Below are positions 22,289 through 29,821 of a stretch of 39,296 nucleotides of DNA, in pieces. This DNA comes from Saccharopolyspora elongata (GTDB lineage: Bacteria > Actinomycetota > Actinomycetes > Mycobacteriales > Pseudonocardiaceae): contig NZ_SMKW01000083.1 of NCBI RefSeq assembly GCF_004348985.1, positions 1-39,296 on the forward strand, read 5' to 3'. Each line of letters begins with the position of its first letter. Within the stretch, counting starts at the first letter, position 1. Both the position numbers and the translations under genes were made by a program. Below the pieces are notes generated by a model. It did not search any database. It had not been told where the DNA came from and saw only the letters and a program-made list of their open reading frames with translations.

Positions 22289-23316
22289 CACTCGTCGCCC
22301 CACGGGTCGACGACGATCTTGCCGATGAACTTGCGTTCCTCCAGCCGGGCCAGCCCCTCGCGGGCCCGGGACAGCGGCAGGACCTGGTCGATCAGCGGCT
22401 CGTAGTCGCCGGCCGCCACGCCGTCCAGCAGGGCGCGGAAGTCGTCGCCGGTGAAGCCATTAGAGCCGATCACCTGGAGCTCGAAGGACCAGATGTAGCG
22501 CAGGTCCTCGGTCGGGTCGTAGCCCGCCGTGGCGCCGCAGACCAGGATCTTGCCGCCGAGCTTCACGCAGCGCAGCGTCGGCGCCCAGGTGTCGCCGCCG
22601 GTGTAGTTGATCACCACGTCGACGCCGGTGTCGTAGCTGTAGCGCTGCGGCTTGCCGTGGTGCTCCTTGACGTAGTCCAGGAAGCTCTCGGTCTTGTAGT
22701 TGACGACCTCGTCGGCGCCGATCTCCTTGAGCTTCGCGCCCTTCTCGTCGTCGCCGACGGCGGCGATCACGTGCGCGCCGAGCTTCTTGCAGAGGATCAC
22801 CGATGCGGTGCCGACGCCGCCGGAGGCGCCGAGGATCAGCACCTTGTCGCCGGCCTTGACGGTCTCCTTCTCGACGATCATCCGGTGCGCGGTGCCGTAG
22901 GCCACCGGCAGCGCCGCGGCCTGGGCGTACTCGACCTCGTCGGGCAGCGGGATCAGCTGCTCGGCCGACACCAGCGCGTACTGCGCGAGGCCGCCGTCGA
23001 GGGTCTCGCCCATCAGGCCCCGCTCCGGGTGGATCGGGTGCACCAGCACGCGGTCGCCGACGGACCAGCCGGTCACGCCCTCGCCGAGCTCGGCGACGTC
23101 GCCCACCAGGTCCAGGCCGATGACCACCGGGAACGGGATCTTGATGCCCGGCATGCCGCGGGTGGTGAAGATGTCGTGGTAGTTGAACGACGTTGCCCGC
23201 ACCTTGATCACGACGTGGCCGGGGGTGGCGGTGGGCTTCGGGTGGTCGTCGCGCAGGCGGAGCTGATCGAGGTCGCCGTGCCCTTCCAGGACCAGCGCGC
23301 GCATCGTGTCGGTCAT
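22288..23316 (-). CDS. MDR-superfamily oxidoreductase (quinone oxidoreductase-like)
   Basis: A 342-residue medium-chain dehydrogenase/reductase. The nucleotide-binding motif is GASGGVGTASVILCKKLG in the second half. At the place of the zinc-type GHE motif the protein has IGLDLVGDVAELG and lacks the Cys/His ligands, so it belongs to the zinc-free quinone oxidoreductase/enoyl reductase branch. Odd internal features are KEHHGKPQRYSYDTG and DLRYIWSFELQVIGSNG. Such enzymes reduce activated double bonds, including enoyl- or acryloyl-CoA. It is second in the operon, so a role on the CoA ester or its breakdown product is plausible. No strong Shine-Dalgarno precedes ATG 23316. Confidence 0.85.
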   Translation of the reverse strand: MTDTMRALVLEGHGDLDQLRLRDDHPKPTATPGHVVIKVRATSFNYHDIFTTRGMPGIKIPFPVVIGLDLVGDVAELGEGVTGWSVGDRVLVHPIHPERGLMGETLDGGLAQYALVSAEQLIPLPDEVEYAQAAALPVAYGTAHRMIVEKETVKAGDKVLILGASGGVGTASVILCKKLGAHVIAAVGDDEKGAKLKEIGADEVVNYKTESFLDYVKEHHGKPQRYSYDTGVDVVINYTGGDTWAPTLRCVKLGGKILVCGATAGYDPTEDLRYIWSFELQVIGSNGFTGDDFRALLDGVAAGDYEPLIDQVLPLSRAREGLARLEERKFIGKIVVDPWGDE

Positions 23317-23356
23317 CGGTGGTGCTTTCCCATCCGTGTTCGGTTTTCGGTGCGGT

Positions 23357-23980
23357 TCAGCGGAATTCGACGAGGCCGTGCTCGCCGGAGAGGGTGAGGG
23401 CAAGCCCGGCGGGTCCGGCGGCCAGCCGCAGCGAGGTGCCGATCGCCGTAAGAACCGGGCGCACGCCGACCGGATCCGGATGGCTGCCGGTGAACGACAC
23501 CAGCTCCACCTCCGGCGGTCCGACGGCCGGCGACGTCGTGGTGCCCCAGTCGATGAGGAACGGGACGACGCCGCCGGGCAGCCCGTTCGGCGGTTCGGTG
23601 AGGCGCCACTCGAGCAGCTCGCCGGTGGTGGTGCGGCGCTGTCCCGGGCCGACCGGGCCGATGTGCGCCGCGGCCTCGTCGATGTCGGCCGGGTGCACCG
23701 CCCAGGCGGCCACGCGGGGTTCGCGCAGCGCTGCCAGCCCGAAGGTGAGGGCGTCGTCGCCGACGGTGCGGTCGGGGTCCGGCCCGATGATCTCCAGGTA
23801 GCTGTCGCCGCCGAAGGAGACCAGGTAGTTGCGGGTGCCGCGGTCCGGGTGGGCGCCGCCCGCGGCGGGCCGCACGCCGGTACGGGCGGTGAACTCGGCG
23901 ACCGTCTCGTCCAGCGCCGGCGTGGCGATCACGACGTGGTCCAGTCGCGGCGGGATCGCCGGTGTCTCCGCTTCGCCCAT
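23357..23980 (-). CDS. Glyoxalase-like domain protein (VOC superfamily)
   Basis: A 207-residue protein of the Glyoxalase_3 type: RLDHVVIATPALDETVAEFT opens the domain with the metal-position His, and GGDSYLEIIGPDP supplies the matching acidic residue. A second, divergent half covers residues about 105-200. It is the promoter-proximal gene of the nine-gene operon; ATG 23980 has a good GGAGGA site. VOC proteins isomerise, epimerise or dioxygenate small organic molecules, including CoA esters, but this subfamily has no firm activity. I cannot choose between an enzyme and a binding protein. Confidence 0.8.
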   Translation of the reverse strand: MGEAETPAIPPRLDHVVIATPALDETVAEFTARTGVRPAAGGAHPDRGTRNYLVSFGGDSYLEIIGPDPDRTVGDDALTFGLAALREPRVAAWAVHPADIDEAAAHIGPVGPGQRRTTTGELLEWRLTEPPNGLPGGVVPFLIDWGTTTSPAVGPPEVELVSFTGSHPDPVGVRPVLTAIGTSLRLAAGPAGLALTLSGEHGLVEFR

Positions 23981-24027
23981 CGGTTCGTCCTCCGTCCGGA
24001 TGCGTTGCGTGCATCCTCTGCCGCGAA

Positions 24028-24056
24028 TGTGTACACGTCAAAGATTTGTGTATACG
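24028..24056. promoter_or_regulatory. Tandem GntR-like operator and promoter of the nine-gene operon
   Basis: TGTGTACACG (24028-24037) and TGTGTATACG (24047-24056) are near-identical repeats 19 bases apart; the first contains the perfect palindrome GTGTACAC. On the minus strand a TTGACG (24041-24036) lies between them, with GAGGAT 17 bases further as a weak -10. Overlap of the -35 region with both repeats fits repression by the operon's own GntR/FCD protein. Confidence 0.6.
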
Positions 24057-24115
24057 TTCCACCATGTGAACGCCCGCGATGTCGCACGCGAGCGTTCCTG
24101 CTGTTCAGGGCAACG

Positions 24116-24146
24116 AAAAACGGCCCCCACCAGATCGTGGGAGCCG
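24116..24146 (-). terminator. Intrinsic terminator of yciO
   Basis: On the minus strand CGGCTCCCAC and GTGGGGGCCG form a 10-base stem (one G-U pair) with a 6-base loop, followed directly by TTTTT. It starts 23 bases after the yciO stop codon. It is the only U-tract terminator I see in the window. Confidence 0.85.
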
Positions 24147-24168
24147 CTTGCGGGGAGTGCCCGGCGCG

Positions 24169-24789
24169 TTACTCGAAGCGCGAGGTATCGCCGGCGCCGC
24201 GGCGGACGATCTCCGGCTCCGGGCCGGAGAAGTCGATCACCGTGGTGGGTTCGGTGCCGCACTCGCCGGAGTCGATCACGGCGTCCAGGACGTGGTCGAG
24301 CTCGTCCTTGATCTGCCAGCCCTGCGTCATCGGCTCCTCCTCGCCGGGCAGCAGCAGCGTGCTGGACAGCATCGGCTCGCCGAGCTCGGCCAGCAGCGCC
24401 TGCACCACGACGTGGTCCGGGATGCGCACGCCGACGGTCTTCTTCTTCGGGTGCATCAGCCGGCGCGGCACTTCCTTGGTGGCGGGCAGGATGAACGTGT
24501 AGCTGCCCGGCGTCGACGCCTTGATGGCGCGGAACACCGCGTTGTTGATGATCACGAACTGGCCGAGCTGCGCGAAGTTCTGGCACACCAGGGTGAAGTG
24601 GTGCCGGTCGTCGAGGTGCCGGATGGCCCGGATCCGGTCGATGCCGTCCTTGTTGCCGAGCTGGGCGCCGAGCGCGAAGCACGAGTCCGTCGGGTACGCG
24701 ATGAGGCCGTTGTCGCGGACGATGTCCACCACCTGCCCGATCGCGCGCCGCTGCGGGTTCTCCGGATGCACGTCGAAGTACTTCGCCAT
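24169..24789 (-). CDS. yciO: YciO-type Sua5/YrdC family protein
   Basis: A 206-residue protein, exactly the length of E. coli YciO. It shares that protein's landmarks: YFDVHPENPQRRAIGQVVDI at the start, AYPTDSCFALG, FTLVCQNFAQL, TPGSYTFILPATKEVPRRLM and KPTTVIDF-like PTTVIDFSGPEPEIVRRG near the end. The fold is that of threonylcarbamoyl-AMP synthases (TsaC), but YciO proteins are a separate group whose contribution to tRNA t6A is weak or different. ATG 24789 appears leaderless: TAAGCT (24801-24796 on the minus strand) ends 6 bases before it. Stop is TAA, followed by a clear terminator. Confidence 0.92.
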   Translation of the reverse strand: MAKYFDVHPENPQRRAIGQVVDIVRDNGLIAYPTDSCFALGAQLGNKDGIDRIRAIRHLDDRHHFTLVCQNFAQLGQFVIINNAVFRAIKASTPGSYTFILPATKEVPRRLMHPKKKTVGVRIPDHVVVQALLAELGEPMLSSTLLLPGEEEPMTQGWQIKDELDHVLDAVIDSGECGTEPTTVIDFSGPEPEIVRRGAGDTSRFE

Positions 24790-24795
24790 GCTCAG

Positions 24796-24826
24796 AGCTT
24801 AGGTCGACCCGCAAGTCCGAGCTCAA
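24796..24826 (-). promoter_or_regulatory. Promoter of yciO (leaderless)
   Basis: Reading the minus strand, TTGAGC (24826-24821) and TAAGCT (24801-24796) are separated by 19 bases; the latter ends 6 bases before the yciO ATG and there is no Shine-Dalgarno. Confidence 0.4.
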
Positions 24827-24901
24827 TGGCGTGGCGCAACGGGGTGCGGATTCGATCGACCGGCAGGAATGCGACGTCGGCGTGGTTGCTTCCACCTAAG
24901 A

Positions 24902-26452
24902 TCAGAGCAGGCCCTCGGACAGCAGCGCGGCGTGCAGGCCGGCGATCGTCTCCGGACGGCGCAGCGGCGCACCGAGCACGTGCTCGGCCCGGGTGAGCCG
25001 GTAGCGCACCGAGTTCGGATGCAGGTGCAAGGCCTCCGCGGTGGCCGTCGTGTCGAGGTCCGCGCCCAGGTAGGCGACGACCGTTTCGAACAGCAGCGGT
25101 TGCTCCCGCAGCCCGGCCAGGAAATCGCCCGACTTCTCGGCGATCTCCGCGCTCGGCAGCCGGGCGATCAACCAGTTCGCGAGGGACAGCTCCGAGAAGT
25201 CCGCCGCAGTCAGCTTGCCGGGCACTGCGGTCATCCGGCCGAGCACGAACTCGGCGTCGGCCAGCGACTCCTTCGCCCGCCCCAGCGAGCGCACCGCGCG
25301 GCCGCTGCCGACCCGCCCCGGCGGCAGCGATTCAACCGAACCGACCAAGGTTTCTCGCTCGCCCTGGGCGAAAACGACGACATCGGCACCGTGCGCGGTG
25401 GCCAGGAACGGCATCCGGGCCGCGTTCAGCGCCGCCTCCACTCGGCCCAGCGCGCAGCGGTTCCCGGCCGGCCGGTAGACCAGCACCCGGCAGTCCGAAC
25501 TGAAGTCGAAGCCGACGATGCGGGCCCGCCGGTCCAGGTCTCCGCTGCCGTCCGCGGTGGCCCCGTCGAACAGCGCACTTTCGAGCAGATGCCGGCGCTG
25601 TGCGCGGAGTTCCGCAGGTTCGTGCTCACGAGCCACGTACATCACGCCCAGCAGCTGGGCCGCCGAGCGCAACACCGGCAGGAGCTGCGCCCCGTCCCCG
25701 GCCCGGGCCTCCCTGACCAGCCAGCCGAACATGTAAGGCCCGGTTCGCACCGGCAGCGCGAGGTACCGCAGATCGTCGACGCCGACTTCTGCCGGGCCGT
25801 TGGCCGGCTGCGCGTGCAGGGCCTCGCGCAACTCCCTGGCGTGCAGGTGGTCTTCCGGCCAGTTCGGGCGGCCATCGGTGCGCAGCAGGATCACTTCGGT
25901 GCCCACCAGCGGTTGCAGCCGCCGCAGCAGTGCGATCTCGGGGGCTTCGGCATGCGCCAACGGGTCGTCCTCCTCCACGCCCATCAGGTATGCCTGCGTT
26001 TGCAGCACCCGTTGCAGCAGTTCCGGGGAGGAGCCCAGCACCTTCTGCTGCACGAAGCCGATCACGTCCCGGTGCGGCGTTTCCAGCGGCACCTCGATCA
26101 CCGGGAACCCCAACCGGTCCGCCTCGTCCAGCAGTGCCGTCGGGACCCGCCGCGTGACGATGCCGGTCGCGTAGCCGAGCGCAGCGATGTTGGACCCCGC
26201 GAGCTCCCGAACCAGCGCCCGCTGCTCCGTCGGCTTGCGCTGGATGCGCATGCCGGTCGTCAGCAGCAGCCAGTGCGGCGGCACCCACCGCGACGGGTTG
26301 GCGATCTCGATGGCGTGCGCGCCGTCGATCTGGCGGGCGGGGCCGGTGTCGGCCGCGGTCAGCAGCCGCAGTCCCAGCCTCGCCTCGGCGAGCAGGTCCG
26401 CGAGGCGCAGCGGGCCGTCATCGGGCAGGATCCTCACCCGCCCATCCTGCAC
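24902..26452 (-). CDS. PucR-family (CdaR-like) transcriptional regulator
   Basis: A 516-residue regulator. An N-terminal PucR/purine catabolism domain (about 15-140: LRLADLLAEARLGLRLLTAA to the GFPVIEVPLETPHRDVI region) is followed by a GGDEF-like middle domain. The C-terminal helix-turn-helix of the PucR type follows (TVVAYLGADLDTTATAEALH, LHPNSVRYRLTRAEHVLG). Activity of such proteins usually depends on a small-molecule ligand of the local catabolic pathway. Start is GTG 26452, with GTG 26437 as an alternative; no strong ribosome site. It is third after the MHS symporter and ThDP enzyme on the same strand, 66 bases after the latter. Confidence 0.9.
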   Translation of the reverse strand: MQDGRVRILPDDGPLRLADLLAEARLGLRLLTAADTGPARQIDGAHAIEIANPSRWVPPHWLLLTTGMRIQRKPTEQRALVRELAGSNIAALGYATGIVTRRVPTALLDEADRLGFPVIEVPLETPHRDVIGFVQQKVLGSSPELLQRVLQTQAYLMGVEEDDPLAHAEAPEIALLRRLQPLVGTEVILLRTDGRPNWPEDHLHARELREALHAQPANGPAEVGVDDLRYLALPVRTGPYMFGWLVREARAGDGAQLLPVLRSAAQLLGVMYVAREHEPAELRAQRRHLLESALFDGATADGSGDLDRRARIVGFDFSSDCRVLVYRPAGNRCALGRVEAALNAARMPFLATAHGADVVVFAQGERETLVGSVESLPPGRVGSGRAVRSLGRAKESLADAEFVLGRMTAVPGKLTAADFSELSLANWLIARLPSAEIAEKSGDFLAGLREQPLLFETVVAYLGADLDTTATAEALHLHPNSVRYRLTRAEHVLGAPLRRPETIAGLHAALLSEGLL

Positions 26453-26518
26453 ATGGCGGGTGGCGTTCAGGCAACCGCCGGATCACGCGGGCGTCTTCCG
26501 ACGTTGCCGAGCGCCCGG

Positions 26519-28159
26519 TCATTCCCGCAGGTCGTCGAGCGTGGTTTCCGGGGCGATCCGGGCGCCGTCGATGCGCAGCTCGACGATGGCCGGGAGACCT
26601 GCGGCGAAGGCGCGGTCCAGCGCCGGACCTACCTGCCCGGTTTCCTCGACCCGTTCGCCGTGCCCACCGAAGGCCCGGGCGTACGCGGCGAAATCGGGGT
26701 TCACCAGGCGCGTTCCAGATTCCCGGCCGGGATGCCGCAGCTCCTGGTGCTGGCGGATCGTGCCGTACATGCCGTTGCTGACCACGAGGATCACCGGCGC
26801 GGCGCCCTCGGCGACGGCCGTGGCGAACTCCTGGCCGTTCATGAGGAAGCAGCCGTCTCCGGCCACCGACACGACCCGCCGCTGCGGATGCCGGATGGCT
26901 GCGGCCACCGCCGCCGGGACGCCATAGCCCATCGAGCCGTTGCGCGGCGCCAGCTGCGCGGGATAGGTGCGGTAGGAAAGGTAGCGCTGCGCCCACAGGG
27001 CGTGGTTGCCCGCGCCGAACGTTACGACGGCGTCAACAGGTAGGCGTTTTTGCAGCTCCGCCATGGCGATTCCGAGCTCCAGCCGGTCACCGACCGGCTG
27101 CGGCGTGCGGTACCGCTCGAAGCGTTCCCGCAACTCGCGCGTCCGCGCGGCCCACGGGCGCTCGTCGGGTGGCGACGTCGCGACCATGGCCCCGGCGAAG
27201 GCCGCCGGGGTGGCGAGGAACCGGTGCCGCGGCCGGTGGATCGCGGCGTGCCCTTCCGGGTCCGGCAACACCGACACGACCGGGACGTCCGGCCGCACCA
27301 GCGACCAGCCGTCCGAGGCGACGTCGCCGAGCGGGGTGCCGACCGCGATCACGACATCCGCGTCGGCGAGTGCGCGAGCGGTTTCCTCGGCCCGGCCGAA
27401 GCCCAGGAATCCCGCGTAGGAGGCCGATTCGTTGTCCAGGAGGTCCTGATGCCGGAAGTCGGTGACGACCGGCAGCTCCCAGTTCTCGGCCCACTGCCGG
27501 ATCAGCGCGGCTGCGCCGGGTTCCCACGGCGAACCGCCGAGCACCACCAGCGGCCGCCGGGCGTCGGCGATCAGGGCCGCCACCGAGTTCGCCTGCTCGG
27601 CCGCGATCGCCGTTTGCGGCAGCGGGAACGGTTCCCCGTCCGCCACCTCGGCGGCATCGCGGAGCATGTCCTCCGGCAGACCCACCACGACCGGACCGGG
27701 GCGACCGCTGCGCGCGATGAGGAAGGCCTGCGCCAGCTGTTCGGGGATCCGGTCGGCTCGGTCGATCGTCAGCACGGACTTCGCCGATGCGCCGAACGTG
27801 CGAGCCAGGTCGAACTCCTGGAACGCTTCGCGATCGCGTTCGCCGCGCGGGATGAGGCCGACGAACAGCAGCAACGGCACCCGGTCCTGCCAGGCGGTGT
27901 GCAGGGCGACCAGGGCGTTCGACGCGCCCGGCCCCCGCGTCACCAGGCACACGCCGACGCCGCCGGTGAGCCTTGCGTCCGCGTCGGCCATGTACGCCGC
28001 GCCGCCTTCGTGGCGGCAGACGACGAGCCTGATCGGCGAGTCGTGCAGCGCGTCGAGCACCTCCAGGTAGCTCTCACCCGGCACGCAGAACGCCGTGGTG
28101 ACACCGTGCTTCTCCAACTGCGCGACGACGAGTTCGCCACCGCCGCGGGCCGTGTTCAC
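26519..28159 (-). CDS. ThDP-dependent enzyme (acetolactate synthase/decarboxylase-like)
   Basis: A 546-residue protein with the three-domain layout of the acetolactate synthase/benzoylformate decarboxylase superfamily. The catalytic Glu is in VVCRHEGGAAYMADADARLTG-like context near residue 51. The central domain follows, and the ThDP/Mg motif VAGDGCFLMNGQEFATAV starts at about residue 430. It is not close to the MdlC in this window and lacks the MdlC His pair, so the substrate differs. Many members are annotated as acetolactate synthase by default, but no small subunit gene is present. GTG 28159 has GGGGAG 6 bases upstream. It lies 35 bases after the MHS symporter, whose substrate may be its substrate or a precursor. 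Confidence 0.85.
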   Translation of the reverse strand: MNTARGGGELVVAQLEKHGVTTAFCVPGESYLEVLDALHDSPIRLVVCRHEGGAAYMADADARLTGGVGVCLVTRGPGASNALVALHTAWQDRVPLLLFVGLIPRGERDREAFQEFDLARTFGASAKSVLTIDRADRIPEQLAQAFLIARSGRPGPVVVGLPEDMLRDAAEVADGEPFPLPQTAIAAEQANSVAALIADARRPLVVLGGSPWEPGAAALIRQWAENWELPVVTDFRHQDLLDNESASYAGFLGFGRAEETARALADADVVIAVGTPLGDVASDGWSLVRPDVPVVSVLPDPEGHAAIHRPRHRFLATPAAFAGAMVATSPPDERPWAARTRELRERFERYRTPQPVGDRLELGIAMAELQKRLPVDAVVTFGAGNHALWAQRYLSYRTYPAQLAPRNGSMGYGVPAAVAAAIRHPQRRVVSVAGDGCFLMNGQEFATAVAEGAAPVILVVSNGMYGTIRQHQELRHPGRESGTRLVNPDFAAYARAFGGHGERVEETGQVGPALDRAFAAGLPAIVELRIDGARIAPETTLDDLRE

Positions 28160-28194
28160 CGTTCGCTCCCCTCACTCGATCGCCAGGCTTGGAA

Positions 28195-29514
28195 TCACAC
28201 GGCGTCCCATTCGGGGGCGCGGCGGCTGACGTGGTGCGCGCCCACGGAGCCGGCCAGCGTGATGAACGCGATCAGCGCCAGCAGCAGCGCGGGTCCCCAC
28301 GACTGCCCGCCGGTCACGCCCAGCGCCCAAGTGCCGGCCAGCGGCCCGAACCCGGCCAGGATGTTCGCCAGCCCGACCGACAGGGCGACGCCGCTGTAGC
28401 GAAGCCGGGCCGGGAACATCACCGACAGCGCGACGCCGATCGGCCCGTACGGGATGGAGATCGCGCCGATGCCCAGCGAAACACCGGCAATCACCAGTAC
28501 CGGGATCTTGGTGTCGACCAGCCAGAACACCGGGAAGGCGACCAGCACCGAGATCGTCGCGCCGATGACGCACACCTTCGCCGCGCCGATCCGGTCGGCG
28601 AGACGGCCGGCGACGATGATCACCAAGATCTCGACCACGGCGCCGACGAGCGTCGCGTTCAGCGCCAGCGTGCTGCTGAGCTTCAACGTCTTCGAGATGT
28701 AGCTGATCATGAAGGTGGTGAGCACGAAGAACGCCGCAGTACCCGCCAGGTACGCCGCGCCGCCGATGATCAACCGCCCCCACGCGGTGCGGATCGTCTC
28801 CAGCACCGGCAGCTTCTCCTCCTTCTGCTCGGCCAGCGCCGCCCGGAACAAGGGCGATTCCTCCACCTTGACCCGCAGGTACAGCGCGATCGCCAGCAGC
28901 ACGAACGCGGCCAGGAACGGCACCCGCCAGACCCAGGACCGGAACATCTCGTCAGGCAGCAACGTCAGCACCGCGAAGACGCCGGAGGAGACCAGGGTCG
29001 CCGTCGGCGAGCCGAGTTGCGGCACCGCCGCGTAACGCCCGCGCTGCTCCGGCGGGGCGTGCTCGATCGCCAGCAGCGCCGCGCCGGTCCACTCGCCACC
29101 CGCCGAAATCCCCTGCAACAGCCGGAGCACGGCCAGGACGATCGGCGCCGCGATCCCGATGGTCTGGTATGACGGCAGCAAGCCGATGAGCCCGGTGGCC
29201 ACGCCCATCAGCGTCACGGTGCCGATCAGCGCCGCCCGGCGGCCGAGGCGGTCGCCGATGTGGCCGAAGATCACCGCCCCGACCGGCCGGGCGACGAAGC
29301 CCAGCGCGAAGGTCACCAGCGAGGCGATGACGCCGATGGCCGGGTCCAGCGCGGGGAAGAACAGCGCCGGGAAGACCAGGGCGGCCGCCGTTCCGTAGAT
29401 GAAGTAGTCGTACCACTCAAGGGCGGTGCCGAAGTACGTGGCCAGGGCGATCCGGCGGATCTCCGCGGACCGGTTCGGCTTCGCGGCCGGTTCGACGGCC
29501 GTCGCCTCGGGCAT
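28195..29514 (-). CDS. MHS-family (ShiA/KgtP-like) metabolite:H+ symporter
   Basis: A 439-residue MFS protein. The start of helix 1, RRIALATYFGTALEWYDYFI then YGTAAALVFPALFFP, is diagnostic for the metabolite:H+ symporter group, as is FVARPVGAVIFGHIGDRLGR in the first loop. MHS members import shikimate, 2-oxoglutarate, proline/betaine, citrate or aromatic and dicarboxylic acids. ATG 29514 is supported by AAGGGA upstream; a GTG at 29529 precedes that site. It is the first gene of the symporter - ThDP enzyme - PucR set and is divergent from the amidohydrolase. Confidence 0.9.
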   Translation of the reverse strand: MPEATAVEPAAKPNRSAEIRRIALATYFGTALEWYDYFIYGTAAALVFPALFFPALDPAIGVIASLVTFALGFVARPVGAVIFGHIGDRLGRRAALIGTVTLMGVATGLIGLLPSYQTIGIAAPIVLAVLRLLQGISAGGEWTGAALLAIEHAPPEQRGRYAAVPQLGSPTATLVSSGVFAVLTLLPDEMFRSWVWRVPFLAAFVLLAIALYLRVKVEESPLFRAALAEQKEEKLPVLETIRTAWGRLIIGGAAYLAGTAAFFVLTTFMISYISKTLKLSSTLALNATLVGAVVEILVIIVAGRLADRIGAAKVCVIGATISVLVAFPVFWLVDTKIPVLVIAGVSLGIGAISIPYGPIGVALSVMFPARLRYSGVALSVGLANILAGFGPLAGTWALGVTGGQSWGPALLLALIAFITLAGSVGAHHVSRRAPEWDAV

Positions 29515-29821
29515 GGGCGGTCCCTTCACGGGCGAGCACTGGATGCCGTGGCGTGCTCGGCCTGGCAGTGGAATGCGATGTGGACATGCTCAGCACCCGG
29601 CGCGGCGCTGTCATTGGCGAAAGCGAGAAACAAAGCGCGGCTATTGGTGGATCCACCACTGGCGTTTCCGTGTGCGATGCGCAGCGGCCGATCCTAGCCG
29701 AAACAAGGTCTTTACCCGATCTCGTGTCCTTCGGCTATGCTCGGCGCCGACGTCGCGAACGTCGGTCCACAATGGAGTTTCATGTCGCTTTCCCGGCCGG
29801 TGGAAGGATTTCGGAGAAACG
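29515..29821. promoter_or_regulatory. Divergent control region between the symporter and amidohydrolase operons
   Basis: This 307-base gap has no credible gene. It contains the perfect 14-base palindrome TGGTGGATCCACCA (29645-29658), a likely operator. A plus-strand promoter-like pair, TTACCC (29712-29717) and TATGCT (29736-29741), has an 18-base spacer and could drive the amidohydrolase. The PucR product encoded nearby is the most obvious protein to bind here. No convincing minus-strand promoter was found. Confidence 0.5.

Noticed and set aside
26519..28159. Naming the ThDP enzyme ilvB or a second mdlC
   Set aside because: There is no neighbouring small subunit gene for acetolactate synthase, and the MdlC active-site His pair is absent; the substrate is left open.
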